A stretch of DNA of 64,000 nucleotides from Bacillota bacterium (GTDB lineage Bacteria > Bacillota > Clostridia > Acetivibrionales > DTU013). Both the position numbers and the translations under genes were made by a program. Location of the stretch: positions 69,612 to 133,611 of the forward strand of contig JAEYRB010000029.1 in NCBI GenBank assembly GCA_023409735.1. The letters are read 5' to 3'. Under the pieces are notes generated by a model, which searched no databases, was not told the origin of the DNA, and saw nothing but the letters and a program-made list of their open reading frames with translations. This document shows, one piece after another, positions 1-8,398 of this stretch. Numbering within the stretch: the stretch's first letter is position 1; each line of letters begins with the position of its first letter.

Positions 1-1028
1 GGTTTCCCGTTATATGTGAGAATTTTATCTGCTACCTGATCTATTGCATTATTGCAGCTTTGGATCTCAGCACTGTATCCCTTGTACACCTGACAGTGGG
101 TGGTCGCACATAAATCAAAGCCTGTTTTTGAATGCTTTCCCATACTATTTAGTATATACATTTTAGCCGCTACAGTCTGTGCCTTTATCGCTTCCGCAGG
201 GGATTTCCCTCCAATCTCACATGGAACATTACCATAGAGGTATTCATTCATTGATACTACATTTATTACTGTCATATCACTTCCGCTAAGTCTCTTTATC
301 TCAAGAGCTCCTCTATAAGGAGTTCCTTTTATTTTAAATACAGACGGGCTATTTTCTGGAGCAGGCTTTACCCAGAAGTTCGCTATACTGCTGTTGAAAT
401 AGCAAAGCGGTTGATATTGTTCATTTACTGCAACTATTCCATTTGGTGAAGGTACAGTAATTGTATAACCCATTTCTCCTATCATTGGAATCAATTTTGC
501 TATCTGCTCCTGGGCAGCTGTCTCATTAATAAAGGAATAGGCCCATACTTGCCAGCTGTCATTATACGCAATCGCTGCAGGTATCCCCATCTGCCTGTAT
601 AATGACGCTTGTGCTTCTGCTGTTAATGCATCAGTGTAATCACTACCAATTTTAATATGATAGGGGCCATACTTCTCACGATCTGCAATTGCAGTATCTG
701 TATTAGATGTAGGATTATATTCCTTTAATGTCGATCCGTCATTATAATAATATGCATCCTTACGAACATATATTGAAGATGAGCCTGTTACCTTATATAT
801 CTCGTTAAAGAAGTCATCCTTCATAAAGCCTATACAAAGACCTGCAGCCGCAGATACATTAAAGAACGTCTGCGCAGTATTTACAGATACTGATGTATCT
901 TTGTAATACAACCCTATTCTAATTTTATCAGGAACAGCAGCGTCTGCTTTAAATAATGGAGATACTGTTAATAACATTACCGCTGCCATGCATAAAGCTG
1001 TAACCTTCTTAAAAAAGCCTTTATTCAT
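1..1028 (-). CDS. SPOR-like/SpoIID-domain protein, 3' end outside window
   Basis: Open frame from an ATG at 1028 that runs off the left edge (about 342 residues seen, no stop). Residues 1-30 form a signal peptide (charged start, hydrophobic core, Ala-rich cleavage region). Residues about 121-190 resemble a SPOR peptidoglycan-binding repeat (YHIKIGS...). From about residue 205 the SpoIID/LytB fold begins, with the typical NEYLYGNVPCEIG and EAIKAQTVAAKMY stretches. SpoIID proteins are peptidoglycan lytic transglycosylases that remodel the septum during engulfment; LytB relatives modify amidases. The start has a good ribosome site (AAAGGGGC). The signal peptide plus SPOR-like part points to an exported wall-active protein rather than canonical membrane-anchored SpoIID. 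Domain assignment is by eye. Confidence 0.8.
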   Translation of the reverse strand, partial: MNKGFFKKVTALCMAAVMLLTVSPLFKADAAVPDKIRIGLYYKDTSVSVNTAQTFFNVSAAAGLCIGFMKDDFFNEIYKVTGSSSIYVRKDAYYYNDGSTLKEYNPTSNTDTAIADREKYGPYHIKIGSDYTDALTAEAQASLYRQMGIPAAIAYNDSWQVWAYSFINETAAQEQIAKLIPMIGEMGYTITVPSPNGIVAVNEQYQPLCYFNSSIANFWVKPAPENSPSVFKIKGTPYRGALEIKRLSGSDMTVINVVSMNEYLYGNVPCEIGGKSPAEAIKAQTVAAKMYILNSMGKHSKTGFDLCATTHCQVYKGYSAEIQSCNNAIDQVADKILTYNGK

Positions 1029-1272
1029 ATTGAGAGCCCCTTTTCATTAGTAGGTATCAAAACAATATAACAATTCTTATTACATGTATTCGACACTTAA
1101 ATGCCTCTTTCCTCTTATATTGTCGTATTTATCAATTTTGTGATTATTTTTTAATATTTCTGTAACATAAGTACATATTGGGTTGCAGCCGTTTTGGCAA
1201 AATCTGCATAGATTATTAGTAATTTGCAGTACAATATTGAGATCAAAAATAAAATAAGAAATATTAAAACAA

Positions 1273-1301
1273 TTGACATTACATATACCTGATGATATTA
1301 T
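1273..1301 (+). promoter_or_regulatory. Sigma-A promoter of the lysine operon
   Basis: A perfect -35 box TTGACA (1273-1278), a 17-nt spacer and the -10 box TATTAT (1296-1301). Transcription would start near 1308 and read straight into the lysine riboswitch. Confidence 0.75.
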
Positions 1302-1361
1302 TATAAAAAGCTTCAAACAGAAGTTAAAAGATGCTTCTTTTGAGCCGCAAAAACATAATAT

Positions 1362-1540
1362 ATAACGGTAGAGGCGCATTTAACATGAGTACGGATCCGG
1401 AGAACTGCAGGGTTCCATGAAGTATCATGAAAGGGTTAAATGCCGAAGGATAATTTATCTGTAAAATTTTATCCTGGTTGTTAGTGTAAATAACATTGCA
1501 ACTGTCATCATTGCTATGATGGAGCGCTATCAGTTCAAGG
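1362..1540 (+). promoter_or_regulatory. Lysine riboswitch (L box) aptamer
   Basis: Conserved L-box blocks occur in the right order: GGTAGAGGCGC (1367 on), GAGTAC, TGAAAGGG, TGCCGAAGG, CTGG, ACTGTCA, then TGGAG followed by the closing strand GCTATC (1525-1530). The closing helix GGTAG/CTATC forms with one wobble pair. This is the arrangement of the Bacillus subtilis lysC leader. It sits directly upstream of asd-dapA-dapB, the expected target. Lysine binding should stabilise the closing helix and lower expression. Confidence 0.92.
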
Positions 1541-1572
1541 CACGTTCCCTATTCAGGGATCTATATGTAATC

Positions 1573-1620
1573 GAACTGTTGGCACTTGCCAGCAGTTAAT
1601 TTGTTATATAGGCATTTTTT
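1573..1620 (+). terminator. Riboswitch-controlled attenuator
   Basis: A 10-bp hairpin (arms 1574-1583 and 1588-1597, loop ACTT) is followed by a T-rich stretch ending in TTTTTT at 1615-1620. The 5' arm begins GAACTG (1573-1578), which is exactly complementary to CAGTTC at 1531-1536, the 3' edge of the aptamer closing helix. The two pairings exclude each other. That is a standard antiterminator/terminator switch giving OFF at high lysine. The T tract is interrupted, so termination strength is uncertain. Confidence 0.75.
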
Positions 1621-1663
1621 GCTACTCAATAAAAATAGTATTTAGAAAGCAGGAGGTATAATT

Positions 1664-2740
1664 ATGGATAAAAAACTAAAGGTTGGCGTACTTGGTGGAA
1701 CAGGTATGGTTGGGCAGCGTTTCGTAACACTTCTGGAAAACCATCCATGGTTTGAGATTGTTTCAATAGCAGCAAGTTCAAGGTCAGCAGGCCTTCCTTA
1801 CGAAAAAGCGGTAGATGGTCGTTGGAAGCTTGATCAACCAATGCCTGAAAAAGTTAAAAATATTATAGTGAAAAATGCAACTGATATCAAAAGCCTTTCA
1901 GACGAAGTTGACATGGTTTTCTGCGCTGTCGACATGAAGAAGGATGAAATACGTGAGCTCGAAGAAGCATACGCTAAAGCAGAAATACCTGTTATATCCA
2001 ACAACTCTGCTCATAGGCTTACTGGTGATGTACCAATGATCATACCGGAAATAAATCCTGAGCATACAGCCATTATTGAAAAGCAACGGAAGCGCCTTGG
2101 AACAAAGAGAGGCTTTATAGCAGTCAAATCCAATTGCTCACTTCAGAGCTATGTCCCTCCCCTCCATGCACTCAAGAGCTTTGGCCCGGAAAAGATTCTG
2201 GCCTCTACCTATCAGGCAATTTCAGGTGCAGGAAAAAGATTCAGCGACTGGCCGGAAATACTTGATAATGTAATTCCATATATCGGCGGTGAAGAAGAAA
2301 AAAGCGAAATAGAGCCTCTGAAAATATGGGGAAAGATTGAAGGAGATAAAATTGTTCCTGCGACAATGCCTGCAATTTCCGCTCAGTGCTACAGAGTTCC
2401 TGTGTCAGATGGTCATTTGGCATCTGTTTATGTCAGCTTTAAAAATAAGCCATCGAAGGATGAAATTCTGAGCTGCTGGAAAGAGTTTAAAGGTAAGCCT
2501 CAGGAGCTCAAGCTTCCAAGCGCTCCGGCACAATTCCTCAAATATTTTGAAGAACCTGATAGACCTCAGACAAGGCTTGACAGAAATACTGAAAATGGAA
2601 TGGGAATATGCGTAGGCAGATTGCGTGAGGATAATCTTTTTGACTATAAGTTCACCTGCCTGTCACATAATACAATAAGAGGGGCTGCAGGCGGCGGAGT
2701 TCTTATGGCAGAATTATTGAAGTACGAAGGTTGGCTTTGA
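1664..2740 (+). CDS. asd: Aspartate-semialdehyde dehydrogenase
   Basis: Reduces aspartyl phosphate to aspartate semialdehyde with NADPH, the branch point to lysine/diaminopimelate, methionine and threonine. The N-terminus carries the Rossmann nucleotide loop GGTGMVGQ (residues 11-18). The catalytic cysteine lies in KSNCS (Cys158). At 358 residues with this motif context it looks like the archaeal/fungal-type branch of the family, also found in clostridia and thermophiles, not the classic E. coli type. A strong ribosome site (AGGAGG) precedes the ATG. It is the first gene of the lysine-riboswitch operon and 76 bp ahead of dapA. Confidence 0.95.
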   Translation: MDKKLKVGVLGGTGMVGQRFVTLLENHPWFEIVSIAASSRSAGLPYEKAVDGRWKLDQPMPEKVKNIIVKNATDIKSLSDEVDMVFCAVDMKKDEIRELEEAYAKAEIPVISNNSAHRLTGDVPMIIPEINPEHTAIIEKQRKRLGTKRGFIAVKSNCSLQSYVPPLHALKSFGPEKILASTYQAISGAGKRFSDWPEILDNVIPYIGGEEEKSEIEPLKIWGKIEGDKIVPATMPAISAQCYRVPVSDGHLASVYVSFKNKPSKDEILSCWKEFKGKPQELKLPSAPAQFLKYFEEPDRPQTRLDRNTENGMGICVGRLREDNLFDYKFTCLSHNTIRGAAGGGVLMAELLKYEGWL

Positions 2741-2816
2741 TACAGGGCATTTAATAGGATATCGGTAGATTACTGTATCAGATTATCTATATTTTATTTG
2801 TTGAAAGGATGTTTTT

Positions 2817-3701
2817 ATGAAAAAGTGTGTTTTTACCGGTTCAGGTGTAGCTATCATTACCCCATTTACAGAAGACGGTGTAGATTATGATAAGCTTGGA
2901 GAGCTTATTGATTTTCAGATAAACGAAGGCACTGATGCAATAATTATCTGTGGCACCACCGGAGAATCCTCCACCATGACCGATGATGAACATATCTTAG
3001 TTATTGAGTACTGTGTAAAGAGAGTAAAAGGCAGATTGCCGGTTATTGCAGGAACAGGAAGCAACGACACAAAATATGCGGTAAATCTTAGCAAACAGGC
3101 TCAGGATGTAGGCGCCGATTCTATACTTACAGTTAGCCCATACTATAATAAAACTACACAAAGAGGCCTTTATGAGCATTTCAAGGCAATTGCTCAAGCT
3201 ATTGATATACCTGTTATACTCTATAACGTGCCATCGCGGACTAACCTCAACATAAATCCTGAAACTATAAAGAAGCTTTCTGAAATAGAAAATATAGTTG
3301 GAATAAAAGAGTGCAACCTTAATCAGGTAGGTGAAATCATTAACTTATGTGGTCCTGATTTTACGGTTTATTCAGGAGAAGACGGACTTGTTGTTCCGCT
3401 GATGTCTTTAGGCGGAAAGGGTGTAATATCGGTTATGGCAAACTTAATACCAAATGACACACACAAGCTTTCTGCAGGAATGCTCTCTGGAGATCTCGAA
3501 AACAGCAGGCTGCTTCAGCTTAAGGCCCTGGATCTTGTAAAGGCACTTTTTATTGAGGTCAGTCCTGTACCTATCAAGGAAGCCATGAATTTAATGGGTT
3601 TCAATGTTGGAAAATGCAGAATGCCTCTTGTTGATATGGCTGAAGAGAACAAAAAAACGCTAATAAAGGCAATGAAGGATTATGGACTAAAGCTAATTTA
3701 A
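2817..3701 (+). CDS. dapA: 4-hydroxy-tetrahydrodipicolinate synthase
   Basis: Condenses pyruvate with aspartate semialdehyde, the first committed step to diaminopimelate and lysine. The 294-residue TIM barrel shows all key signatures: CGTTGES (residues 45-51, carboxylate binding), YNVPSRT (Tyr136) and GIKECN with the Schiff-base lysine at 164. Length is normal for the family. It follows asd and precedes dapB by 18 bp, so the three are almost surely one transcript under the upstream L box. Diaminopimelate also feeds peptidoglycan and spore dipicolinate. Confidence 0.97.
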   Translation: MKKCVFTGSGVAIITPFTEDGVDYDKLGELIDFQINEGTDAIIICGTTGESSTMTDDEHILVIEYCVKRVKGRLPVIAGTGSNDTKYAVNLSKQAQDVGADSILTVSPYYNKTTQRGLYEHFKAIAQAIDIPVILYNVPSRTNLNINPETIKKLSEIENIVGIKECNLNQVGEIINLCGPDFTVYSGEDGLVVPLMSLGGKGVISVMANLIPNDTHKLSAGMLSGDLENSRLLQLKALDLVKALFIEVSPVPIKEAMNLMGFNVGKCRMPLVDMAEENKKTLIKAMKDYGLKLI

Positions 3702-3719
3702 GATAGGGAGTGTAATTTT

Positions 3720-4484
3720 TTGATAAATATATTATTGATTGGCTGTAATGGTAAAATGGGTAGGGTCATATCAAAGCTTGCCGAGCAATATGAAGACCTT
3801 CGTATTGCAGCCGGTTATGACTTAAACGGAAGTTCCGGAAATAACTATCCGGTGTTTACACGTCTAGATGACTGCAACGTACATGTAGATGTTATTGTCG
3901 ATTTCTCTAACCCTGCTGCTTTTGACAGTATTATAGCTTATGCACTGTCAAATAAGCTCCCTGTCGTAGTTGCCACTACAGGCCTTTCAACTGCTCAGAA
4001 GAACAATTTAGAGCTTGCATCTAAAAAAATCCCGGTATTCTTCTCCTCAAATATGTCGCTTGGAGTAAATTTGCTTATTGATTTGGTTAAGAAGGCAGCA
4101 AAGCTTCTTGAACCCAATTTTGATATTGAGATCATTGAAAAGCATCATAATCAGAAGCTTGACGCTCCAAGTGGCACAGCGCTGTCCATTGCTGATTCGA
4201 TAAATACTGTACTTGAACAAAAGTGTGACTATGTTTATGATCGTCACTCAAGAAGAAAGAAGAGAAGCAAATCAGAGATCGGCATTCATGCTGTCCGCGG
4301 CGGTACAATTGTTGGTGAGCATTCTGTTATCTTTGCAGGTAATGATGAGGTAATAGAGATATCACATTCTGCTATGTCAAAGGATATATTCGGCACCGGT
4401 GCTTTAAGAGCAGCCAGGTTTATATACAGCAAAAAGCCCGGCCTTTACAGCATGGAGGAGCTTATTGCTGAAAGCAATTTCTGA
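3720..4484 (+). CDS. dapB: 4-hydroxy-tetrahydrodipicolinate reductase
   Basis: Uses NAD(P)H to reduce the DapA product to tetrahydrodipicolinate. The TTG start is chosen because GGGAG lies just upstream and because it gives the canonical N-terminus with the dinucleotide loop GCNGKMGR (residues 8-15). The catalytic EKHHNQKLDAPSGTA block (His142/143, Lys146) is intact. 254 residues is a normal length. Third gene of the lysine operon. No downstream aminotransferase or LL-DAP aminotransferase gene follows here, so later pathway steps lie elsewhere. Confidence 0.96.
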   Translation: MINILLIGCNGKMGRVISKLAEQYEDLRIAAGYDLNGSSGNNYPVFTRLDDCNVHVDVIVDFSNPAAFDSIIAYALSNKLPVVVATTGLSTAQKNNLELASKKIPVFFSSNMSLGVNLLIDLVKKAAKLLEPNFDIEIIEKHHNQKLDAPSGTALSIADSINTVLEQKCDYVYDRHSRRKKRSKSEIGIHAVRGGTIVGEHSVIFAGNDEVIEISHSAMSKDIFGTGALRAARFIYSKKPGLYSMEELIAESNF

Positions 4485-4513
4485 ACGTATGGTGTATTAT
4501 GGAGGTGTATAGT

Positions 4514-4987
4514 ATGTCTGAAAAGCCCGTATCGAATTTGAGTGTTACATATAATGTAGCAGTGGTGACTATAGATAAGCTTCCAAATGATACTAGGTTT
4601 ATATCTGAACTATTCAACTCAATTGCTAAAAGAGGTATTAATATTGATATGATTACCCAGGCTCCGCCCTACCGCGGTAGTGTCTGTATATCCTTTAGCC
4701 TGCTGTCCAAAGATCTTGTGAATGCACTCAGCGCACTTAATGAGTTCAAGAAAAATGCAAAGGATCTTAGAATAGAAATTGATGCTGACAACACAAAGCT
4801 TCAGGTTTTCGGTGAAGGCATGAAAAGTGTCCCCGGTGTAGCAGCAAGACTCTTCACCTTACTTGCTAATAATGGTATTGACATCAAGCTTGTTACCACT
4901 TCTGAAACAGACATTTCGTATCTGATATTTGAAAAGGACGTTGATAAAGCCGTTAATGCTATTATGCAAGAATATCAGCTCATATAG
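4514..4987 (+). CDS. Stand-alone ACT-domain protein, aspartokinase regulatory-like
   Basis: About 157 residues made of two ACT-like units (near residues 10-80 and 88-155) with no kinase domain. The second unit (GVAARLFTLLANNGIDIKLVTTSETDISYLI) closely resembles the C-terminal lysine/threonine-binding ACT pair of aspartokinase. The start at 4514 is chosen because GGAGG at 4501-4505 is correctly spaced for it; an in-frame ATG at 4499 overlaps that site and is unlikely. Being last in the dap operon, it may act as a free regulatory subunit or amino-acid sensor for an aspartokinase encoded elsewhere. This is comparable in idea to the small subunit made from within Bacillus lysC. The role is inferred. 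Confidence 0.8.
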   Translation: MSEKPVSNLSVTYNVAVVTIDKLPNDTRFISELFNSIAKRGINIDMITQAPPYRGSVCISFSLLSKDLVNALSALNEFKKNAKDLRIEIDADNTKLQVFGEGMKSVPGVAARLFTLLANNGIDIKLVTTSETDISYLIFEKDVDKAVNAIMQEYQLI

Positions 4988-5087
4988 CTGCCATTTTGAG
5001 TTATATGGCTATTAATTAGAAAGCTGTATCAATTATTACCCCTCTTTAGGCTGTTTATCTGTTCTTTATACTAGTTAATAACAAAAG

Positions 5088-5135
5088 GTGCCGCAAAAAT
5101 CTTATTGCTAGATCGTCTGCGGCACTCTTTATTAT
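5088..5135 (+). terminator. Terminator of the lysine operon
   Basis: A perfect 8-bp stem GTGCCGCA (5088-5095) / TGCGGCAC (5118-5125) is followed by TCTTTATTATT. It lies 100 bp after the ACT gene. The rest of 4988-5278 holds nothing else I recognise. Confidence 0.8.
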
Positions 5136-5278
5136 TAATTCAACATCATACTAATTTTTAATTATTTTATAGCCTCATTCCTTGACTGAACTTGTTACTG
5201 TAGTACCCATCCATTATCAGTAGCAATCCTTTAGGGCCTAGTGTCTACTGACGGTGTCTATCACATAAGAGTAATTTA

Positions 5279-6361
5279 CTAGAAATATCTCTTTACACCG
5301 TCTTCTCCTTTTACACCGCCATCATCCTCTTCAAAGCTTTCATTGTCTGTATTGCTGTAATTATCATTATTTTCTTTCGGCTTAACGTCCGAACTGCTTA
5401 ATAGGCTCTGTCCTTCCCCGCTTACCCTACTATCCTGAGTCTCGGTAGAATCATTTTCTTCATCCTCTTCATCATCTTCATCTTCGTCGTCATCTTCTTC
5501 ATCATCGTCTTCTTCCTCTTTCTCAACTCGAGAAATCATATATTTCTTAAGCTTAGGATAAGCATAGAAATTAGAAATGAACCCTGTAAGGCCAACGGTT
5601 ATGAAGAAGTAAAGAATTAATCCGATTACCGGACTAAAAGGTATTATTACTCCAAATGTCAAAAGGATTATTAGGCAGTTAAGAAGCACTATTCCTACAT
5701 TAGGTAAAAACTTGATTATGGCAAATATCAATGAGTTCTTGTATATCTGCTTGATACTTAAATCAAAGGTAATCATGACTGGATAAATATACATATTCAT
5801 ACAAGCAAAGATCAAAAACATGACGACAAGCAGAGAGGCACCTATAGTCATTATCATACCTTGAGAGCTAAGTAAAATGTATGCTCTTATTGACCAGATC
5901 ATAAAAAATGTCAGGAAAAAGTTAATAGCAGCAACAATAAGGCTCTGCTTCATATTCTTCTGAGCAGTTTCTTTAAAATCGCCCCATAGGAATGCATGCT
6001 CCTCACGGGAATAATTTCTTAAAATATACGTTACACCAGCTTGTACGGGGCCAATAACGACCATGGACGTACACATTAAAAGTGCCAACAAGACAAACTT
6101 AATTACAATATCGCTTAATAATGCATTTGAATCAGTCATAGCATCCGGTACTATATTAGGAAAGAAAAAAACTAATATGAACATGCCCAACAGAGTGATC
6201 GGTATGCTGAAAAGCACATTCATTAAATTTACCTTAACAATGTTCCAAAACTTTCTTTGTAGTATCTCAAAAAAGACTACAAAAGGTGCTTTGGGTGGAG
6301 CATCCTTGGGTACACCAGGTCCCGGCTTTGAATAATCAAAAAGTCCAAAAAAACCAGCCAT
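5279..6361 (-). CDS. YesL-like (DUF624) membrane protein with acidic tail
   Basis: A 360-residue integral membrane protein. After a cytoplasmic N-terminus (FFGLFDYSKPGPGV...) there are about five or six hydrophobic helices between residues 35 and 270. This matches the YesL/DUF624 family, often found near carbohydrate-transport genes and of unknown function. The C-terminal 80 or so residues are hydrophilic and include a run of almost only Asp and Glu near residues 283-308. That tail is much longer than in ordinary YesL and may bind cations or a basic partner. Ribosome site GAGGAAAAACA precedes the ATG. It appears monocistronic. Confidence 0.75.
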   Translation of the reverse strand: MAGFFGLFDYSKPGPGVPKDAPPKAPFVVFFEILQRKFWNIVKVNLMNVLFSIPITLLGMFILVFFFPNIVPDAMTDSNALLSDIVIKFVLLALLMCTSMVVIGPVQAGVTYILRNYSREEHAFLWGDFKETAQKNMKQSLIVAAINFFLTFFMIWSIRAYILLSSQGMIMTIGASLLVVMFLIFACMNMYIYPVMITFDLSIKQIYKNSLIFAIIKFLPNVGIVLLNCLIILLTFGVIIPFSPVIGLILYFFITVGLTGFISNFYAYPKLKKYMISRVEKEEEDDDEEDDDEDEDDEEDEENDSTETQDSRVSGEGQSLLSSSDVKPKENNDNYSNTDNESFEEDDGGVKGEDGVKRYF

Positions 6362-6434
6362 TGTTTTTCCTCATTTCATATTTAAAGTTTTTATTATTAC
6401 TAAAATCATGATAGCTTTCTATTCAGCTACATTA

Positions 6435-6463
6435 ATTCTAGCAGTTGTTCTTCTATTATTCAA
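6435..6463 (-). promoter_or_regulatory. Promoter of the YesL-like gene
   Basis: On the minus strand TTGAAT (6458-6463), 17 nt, then TAGAAT (6435-6440), about 75 bp upstream of the ATG. Nothing else between 6464 and 6970 is recognisable. There is a small inverted repeat AAATATTC/GAATATTT at 6488-6513 in a very AT-rich stretch. Confidence 0.55.
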
Positions 6464-6972
6464 CAGCTAGATTATTAACTTAATGTTAAATATTCCATAT
6501 ATATTGAATATTTATATGAGAAGCAACAGACTATGGAGCATTAAACAGCAACACATTACTGCCTTTCATTTTATCGAAATAATCTATTGCAGTTATACAT
6601 ATTCTCCATTAATGGATATGCTATATGTATTACAAATATCAGCAACTGCTTTGGAGTACAAACAAGTAACAATAATTATTCATGACAGTCCACGTAATGG
6701 TCCTACTATGGAAGAATATTCCATGCTCACAACTGATGAGTAATCAAAATCGAATAATCATGTCATCAGCATGCTTTGTTTACCCCAGTAGTTGGATGAT
6801 AATTCTATATAGATTATACTCCGGCAGCATTTTCACTCTAGTTTGGGCCATGTGAGAGCATGAAAACGAAAACCCACTTTGTAGAATTGTTGCAACTACC
6901 TTGACTCGCCATGGTTGCACTTACTTTGTCAATTGACACACATATTTTTTTGCTTGATTTTAAAATTTGTTA

Positions 6973-7001
6973 TTGACATAAAAGTCTTATGTTAGTATAA
7001 T
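6973..7001 (+). promoter_or_regulatory. Consensus promoter of tRNA-Leu
   Basis: Perfect TTGACA (6973-6978) and TATAAT (6996-7001) separated by 17 nt, 39 bp before the tRNA. This is what is expected for a highly expressed stable RNA. Confidence 0.85.
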
Positions 7002-7040
7002 AGATTCTGCTGGCAGGGAGTCAGCAAATCCTTAGAGAAT

Positions 7041-7123
7041 GCGGTCGTGGCGGAACTGGCAGACGCGTACGTTTGAGGGGCGTATGGGAGACCGTATGGG
7101 TTCAATTCCCATCGACCGCACCA
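7041..7123 (+). tRNA. tRNA-Leu (anticodon GAG)
   Basis: Acceptor stem GCGGTCG/CGACCGC, a D arm with TGGCAGACGC typical of leucine tRNAs, anticodon loop TTGAGGG giving GAG, a long class II variable arm, the T arm GGGTTCAATTCCC, discriminator A and an encoded CCA at 7121-7123. It would read CUC/CUU codons. Confidence 0.95.
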
Positions 7124-7126
7124 AGT

Positions 7127-7159
7127 AAAAACTACTGAATTTATTCAGTAGTTTTTTTA
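7127..7159 (+). terminator. Terminator after tRNA-Leu(GAG)
   Basis: A 12-bp hairpin of AAAACTACTGAA and its complement, starting 4 nt after the CCA and running into TTTTTTT. A clear intrinsic terminator. Confidence 0.9.
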
Positions 7160-7246
7160 TGTTTACTTCTGGTTATTGGTATGCATTTGTAGCATTCTCC
7201 CTTTAACATAATAATCTGCAGCAATAGCTAACAATCATATTGCTTA

Positions 7247-7311
7247 GAAACATAATCGGAATAAATAGCGCTGCCGGTCCTACTCTGATAAACATTCTTT
7301 AAAGCTAATTA
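7247..7311. repeat. 65-bp direct repeat, copy A
   Basis: This segment recurs in the same orientation at 7532-7596 with the same length and, by eye, about 57 of 65 identical positions. The first 27 bases are identical. It lies in the 465-bp gap between the tRNA terminator and recO, which has no credible gene. Origin unknown; it could be a remnant of a duplicated sequence. Confidence 0.8.
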
Positions 7312-7531
7312 TCAGCCTCCATACAGAGTCCTGCTACCATGTATTATTTTTAAGACCTACTATCCACTTGCATGTAAGGAACGGTAGTGCTGTTTGTGGA
7401 GATTACTTTTCCCGCTCCATAGGCATACTGCCTAGCACATAGATATATAGGAGCGACTGCAATGCTTGTGAGACAGAACTTCTTAGCTGTACATTAAAAA
7501 TGCTATACTCGAGCACCATGGTAGGTGTTTG

Positions 7532-7596
7532 GAAACATAATCGGAATAAATAGCGCTGACGTCCCTTCCCTGATAAACATTCGTTAAGGCCAATTA
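7532..7596. repeat. 65-bp direct repeat, copy B
   Basis: Second copy of the repeat at 7247-7311, offset by exactly 285 bp. It ends 28 bp from the recO stop codon. No transposase, tRNA homology or coding signal accompanies it. Confidence 0.8.
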
Positions 7597-7624
7597 GTAG
7601 AGGGATAGTCAATACTGTTTGTAT

Positions 7625-8371
7625 TTATATGCTTTTGAGAAAATCCAGCTTTGTGAAATCTCTTTCCAGCTGCTCACGCAGATAACGCCTTATTACTCTT
7701 TCCAATTCCTCCAGCACTGCGGCAGATAGGCCGAATTTGAAGAGATCCTCCATTTTTGAATAAATGATGTACTGTATAGCCCTTGATGCGCCCGGCGATA
7801 AAAGTAAAGAATATTTATCAGCTGAACTGCAGTTTTCCCTATCACAAATAAATCCACACCTTGAAAAACTAAAGGAGTACAATTTTTCAGCTTCCTGCCC
7901 ACATACTATGCACGAAGCTGTATGGGGCGCATAACCAGATACAGATAATGCCCGCAGTTCGAATATTCGCGAAATAAGCTCAGGCTGTTTATCTGTTTTG
8001 GCCAACATATGAAGAGAATTAAGAAGGAGCTGAAGCAGTCTTGATGAAGGTTGATTCTCTTGTGCCAATTCTAGCACAATGTCCATAAAATGCGCTGCAT
8101 ATGTAAGCTTTTCCATATCATTTCTTATTTCATAGAATGGTTCTATAACATCGCAGCTATTAATAGAGTACATTTCCTTGCCGCTGTAAAAGACAAAATC
8201 ACTATAGCACATTATCTGCGATGCGGCCGATATTGCAGATTTAGGCCGTTTCCCGCCCTTTGCAAGTGCTGAGATCCGGCCATGCTTCTTAGTTAATATT
8301 GTTACAATCTTATCGGCCTCTCCTACATCGACCTCTTTAATTACTATCCCCACGGTATTTAAAAAAGCCAT
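7625..8371 (-). CDS. recO: DNA repair/recombination mediator RecO
   Basis: RecO helps load RecA onto SSB-coated single-stranded DNA and anneals strands. The N-terminal OB fold (GIVIKEVDVGEADKIVTILTKKHGRI) is typical, as is the cysteine cluster in the C-terminal half (CIVCG, then CGFICDRENC), a probable zinc site. The ATG at 8371 gives a family-like N-terminus (MAFLNTVGIV). A GTG at 8398, directly after the yqzL stop codon, is an alternative start adding 9 residues and would suit coupled translation. Neither has a strong ribosome site. Gene order era-yqzL-recO is the usual one in Firmicutes. Confidence 0.93.
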   Translation of the reverse strand: MAFLNTVGIVIKEVDVGEADKIVTILTKKHGRISALAKGGKRPKSAISAASQIMCYSDFVFYSGKEMYSINSCDVIEPFYEIRNDMEKLTYAAHFMDIVLELAQENQPSSRLLQLLLNSLHMLAKTDKQPELISRIFELRALSVSGYAPHTASCIVCGQEAEKLYSFSFSRCGFICDRENCSSADKYSLLLSPGASRAIQYIIYSKMEDLFKFGLSAAVLEELERVIRRYLREQLERDFTKLDFLKSI

Positions 8372-8398
8372 AGTACGATCTACAGACTGAAGATGCAC

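Noticed and set aside
1080..1379. 99-residue minus-strand frame
   Set aside because: It covers the lysine operon promoter and the start of the riboswitch on the opposite strand, has no family resemblance and has Cys/Phe-rich, AT-driven composition.
6483..6743. 86-residue plus-strand frame between YesL-like gene and tRNA-Leu
   Set aside because: No ribosome site, no domain, and composition as expected from random AT-rich sequence.
7403..7612. 69-residue minus-strand frame across direct repeat copy B
   Set aside because: Overlaps the repeat, has no ribosome site and no similarity to a known family.
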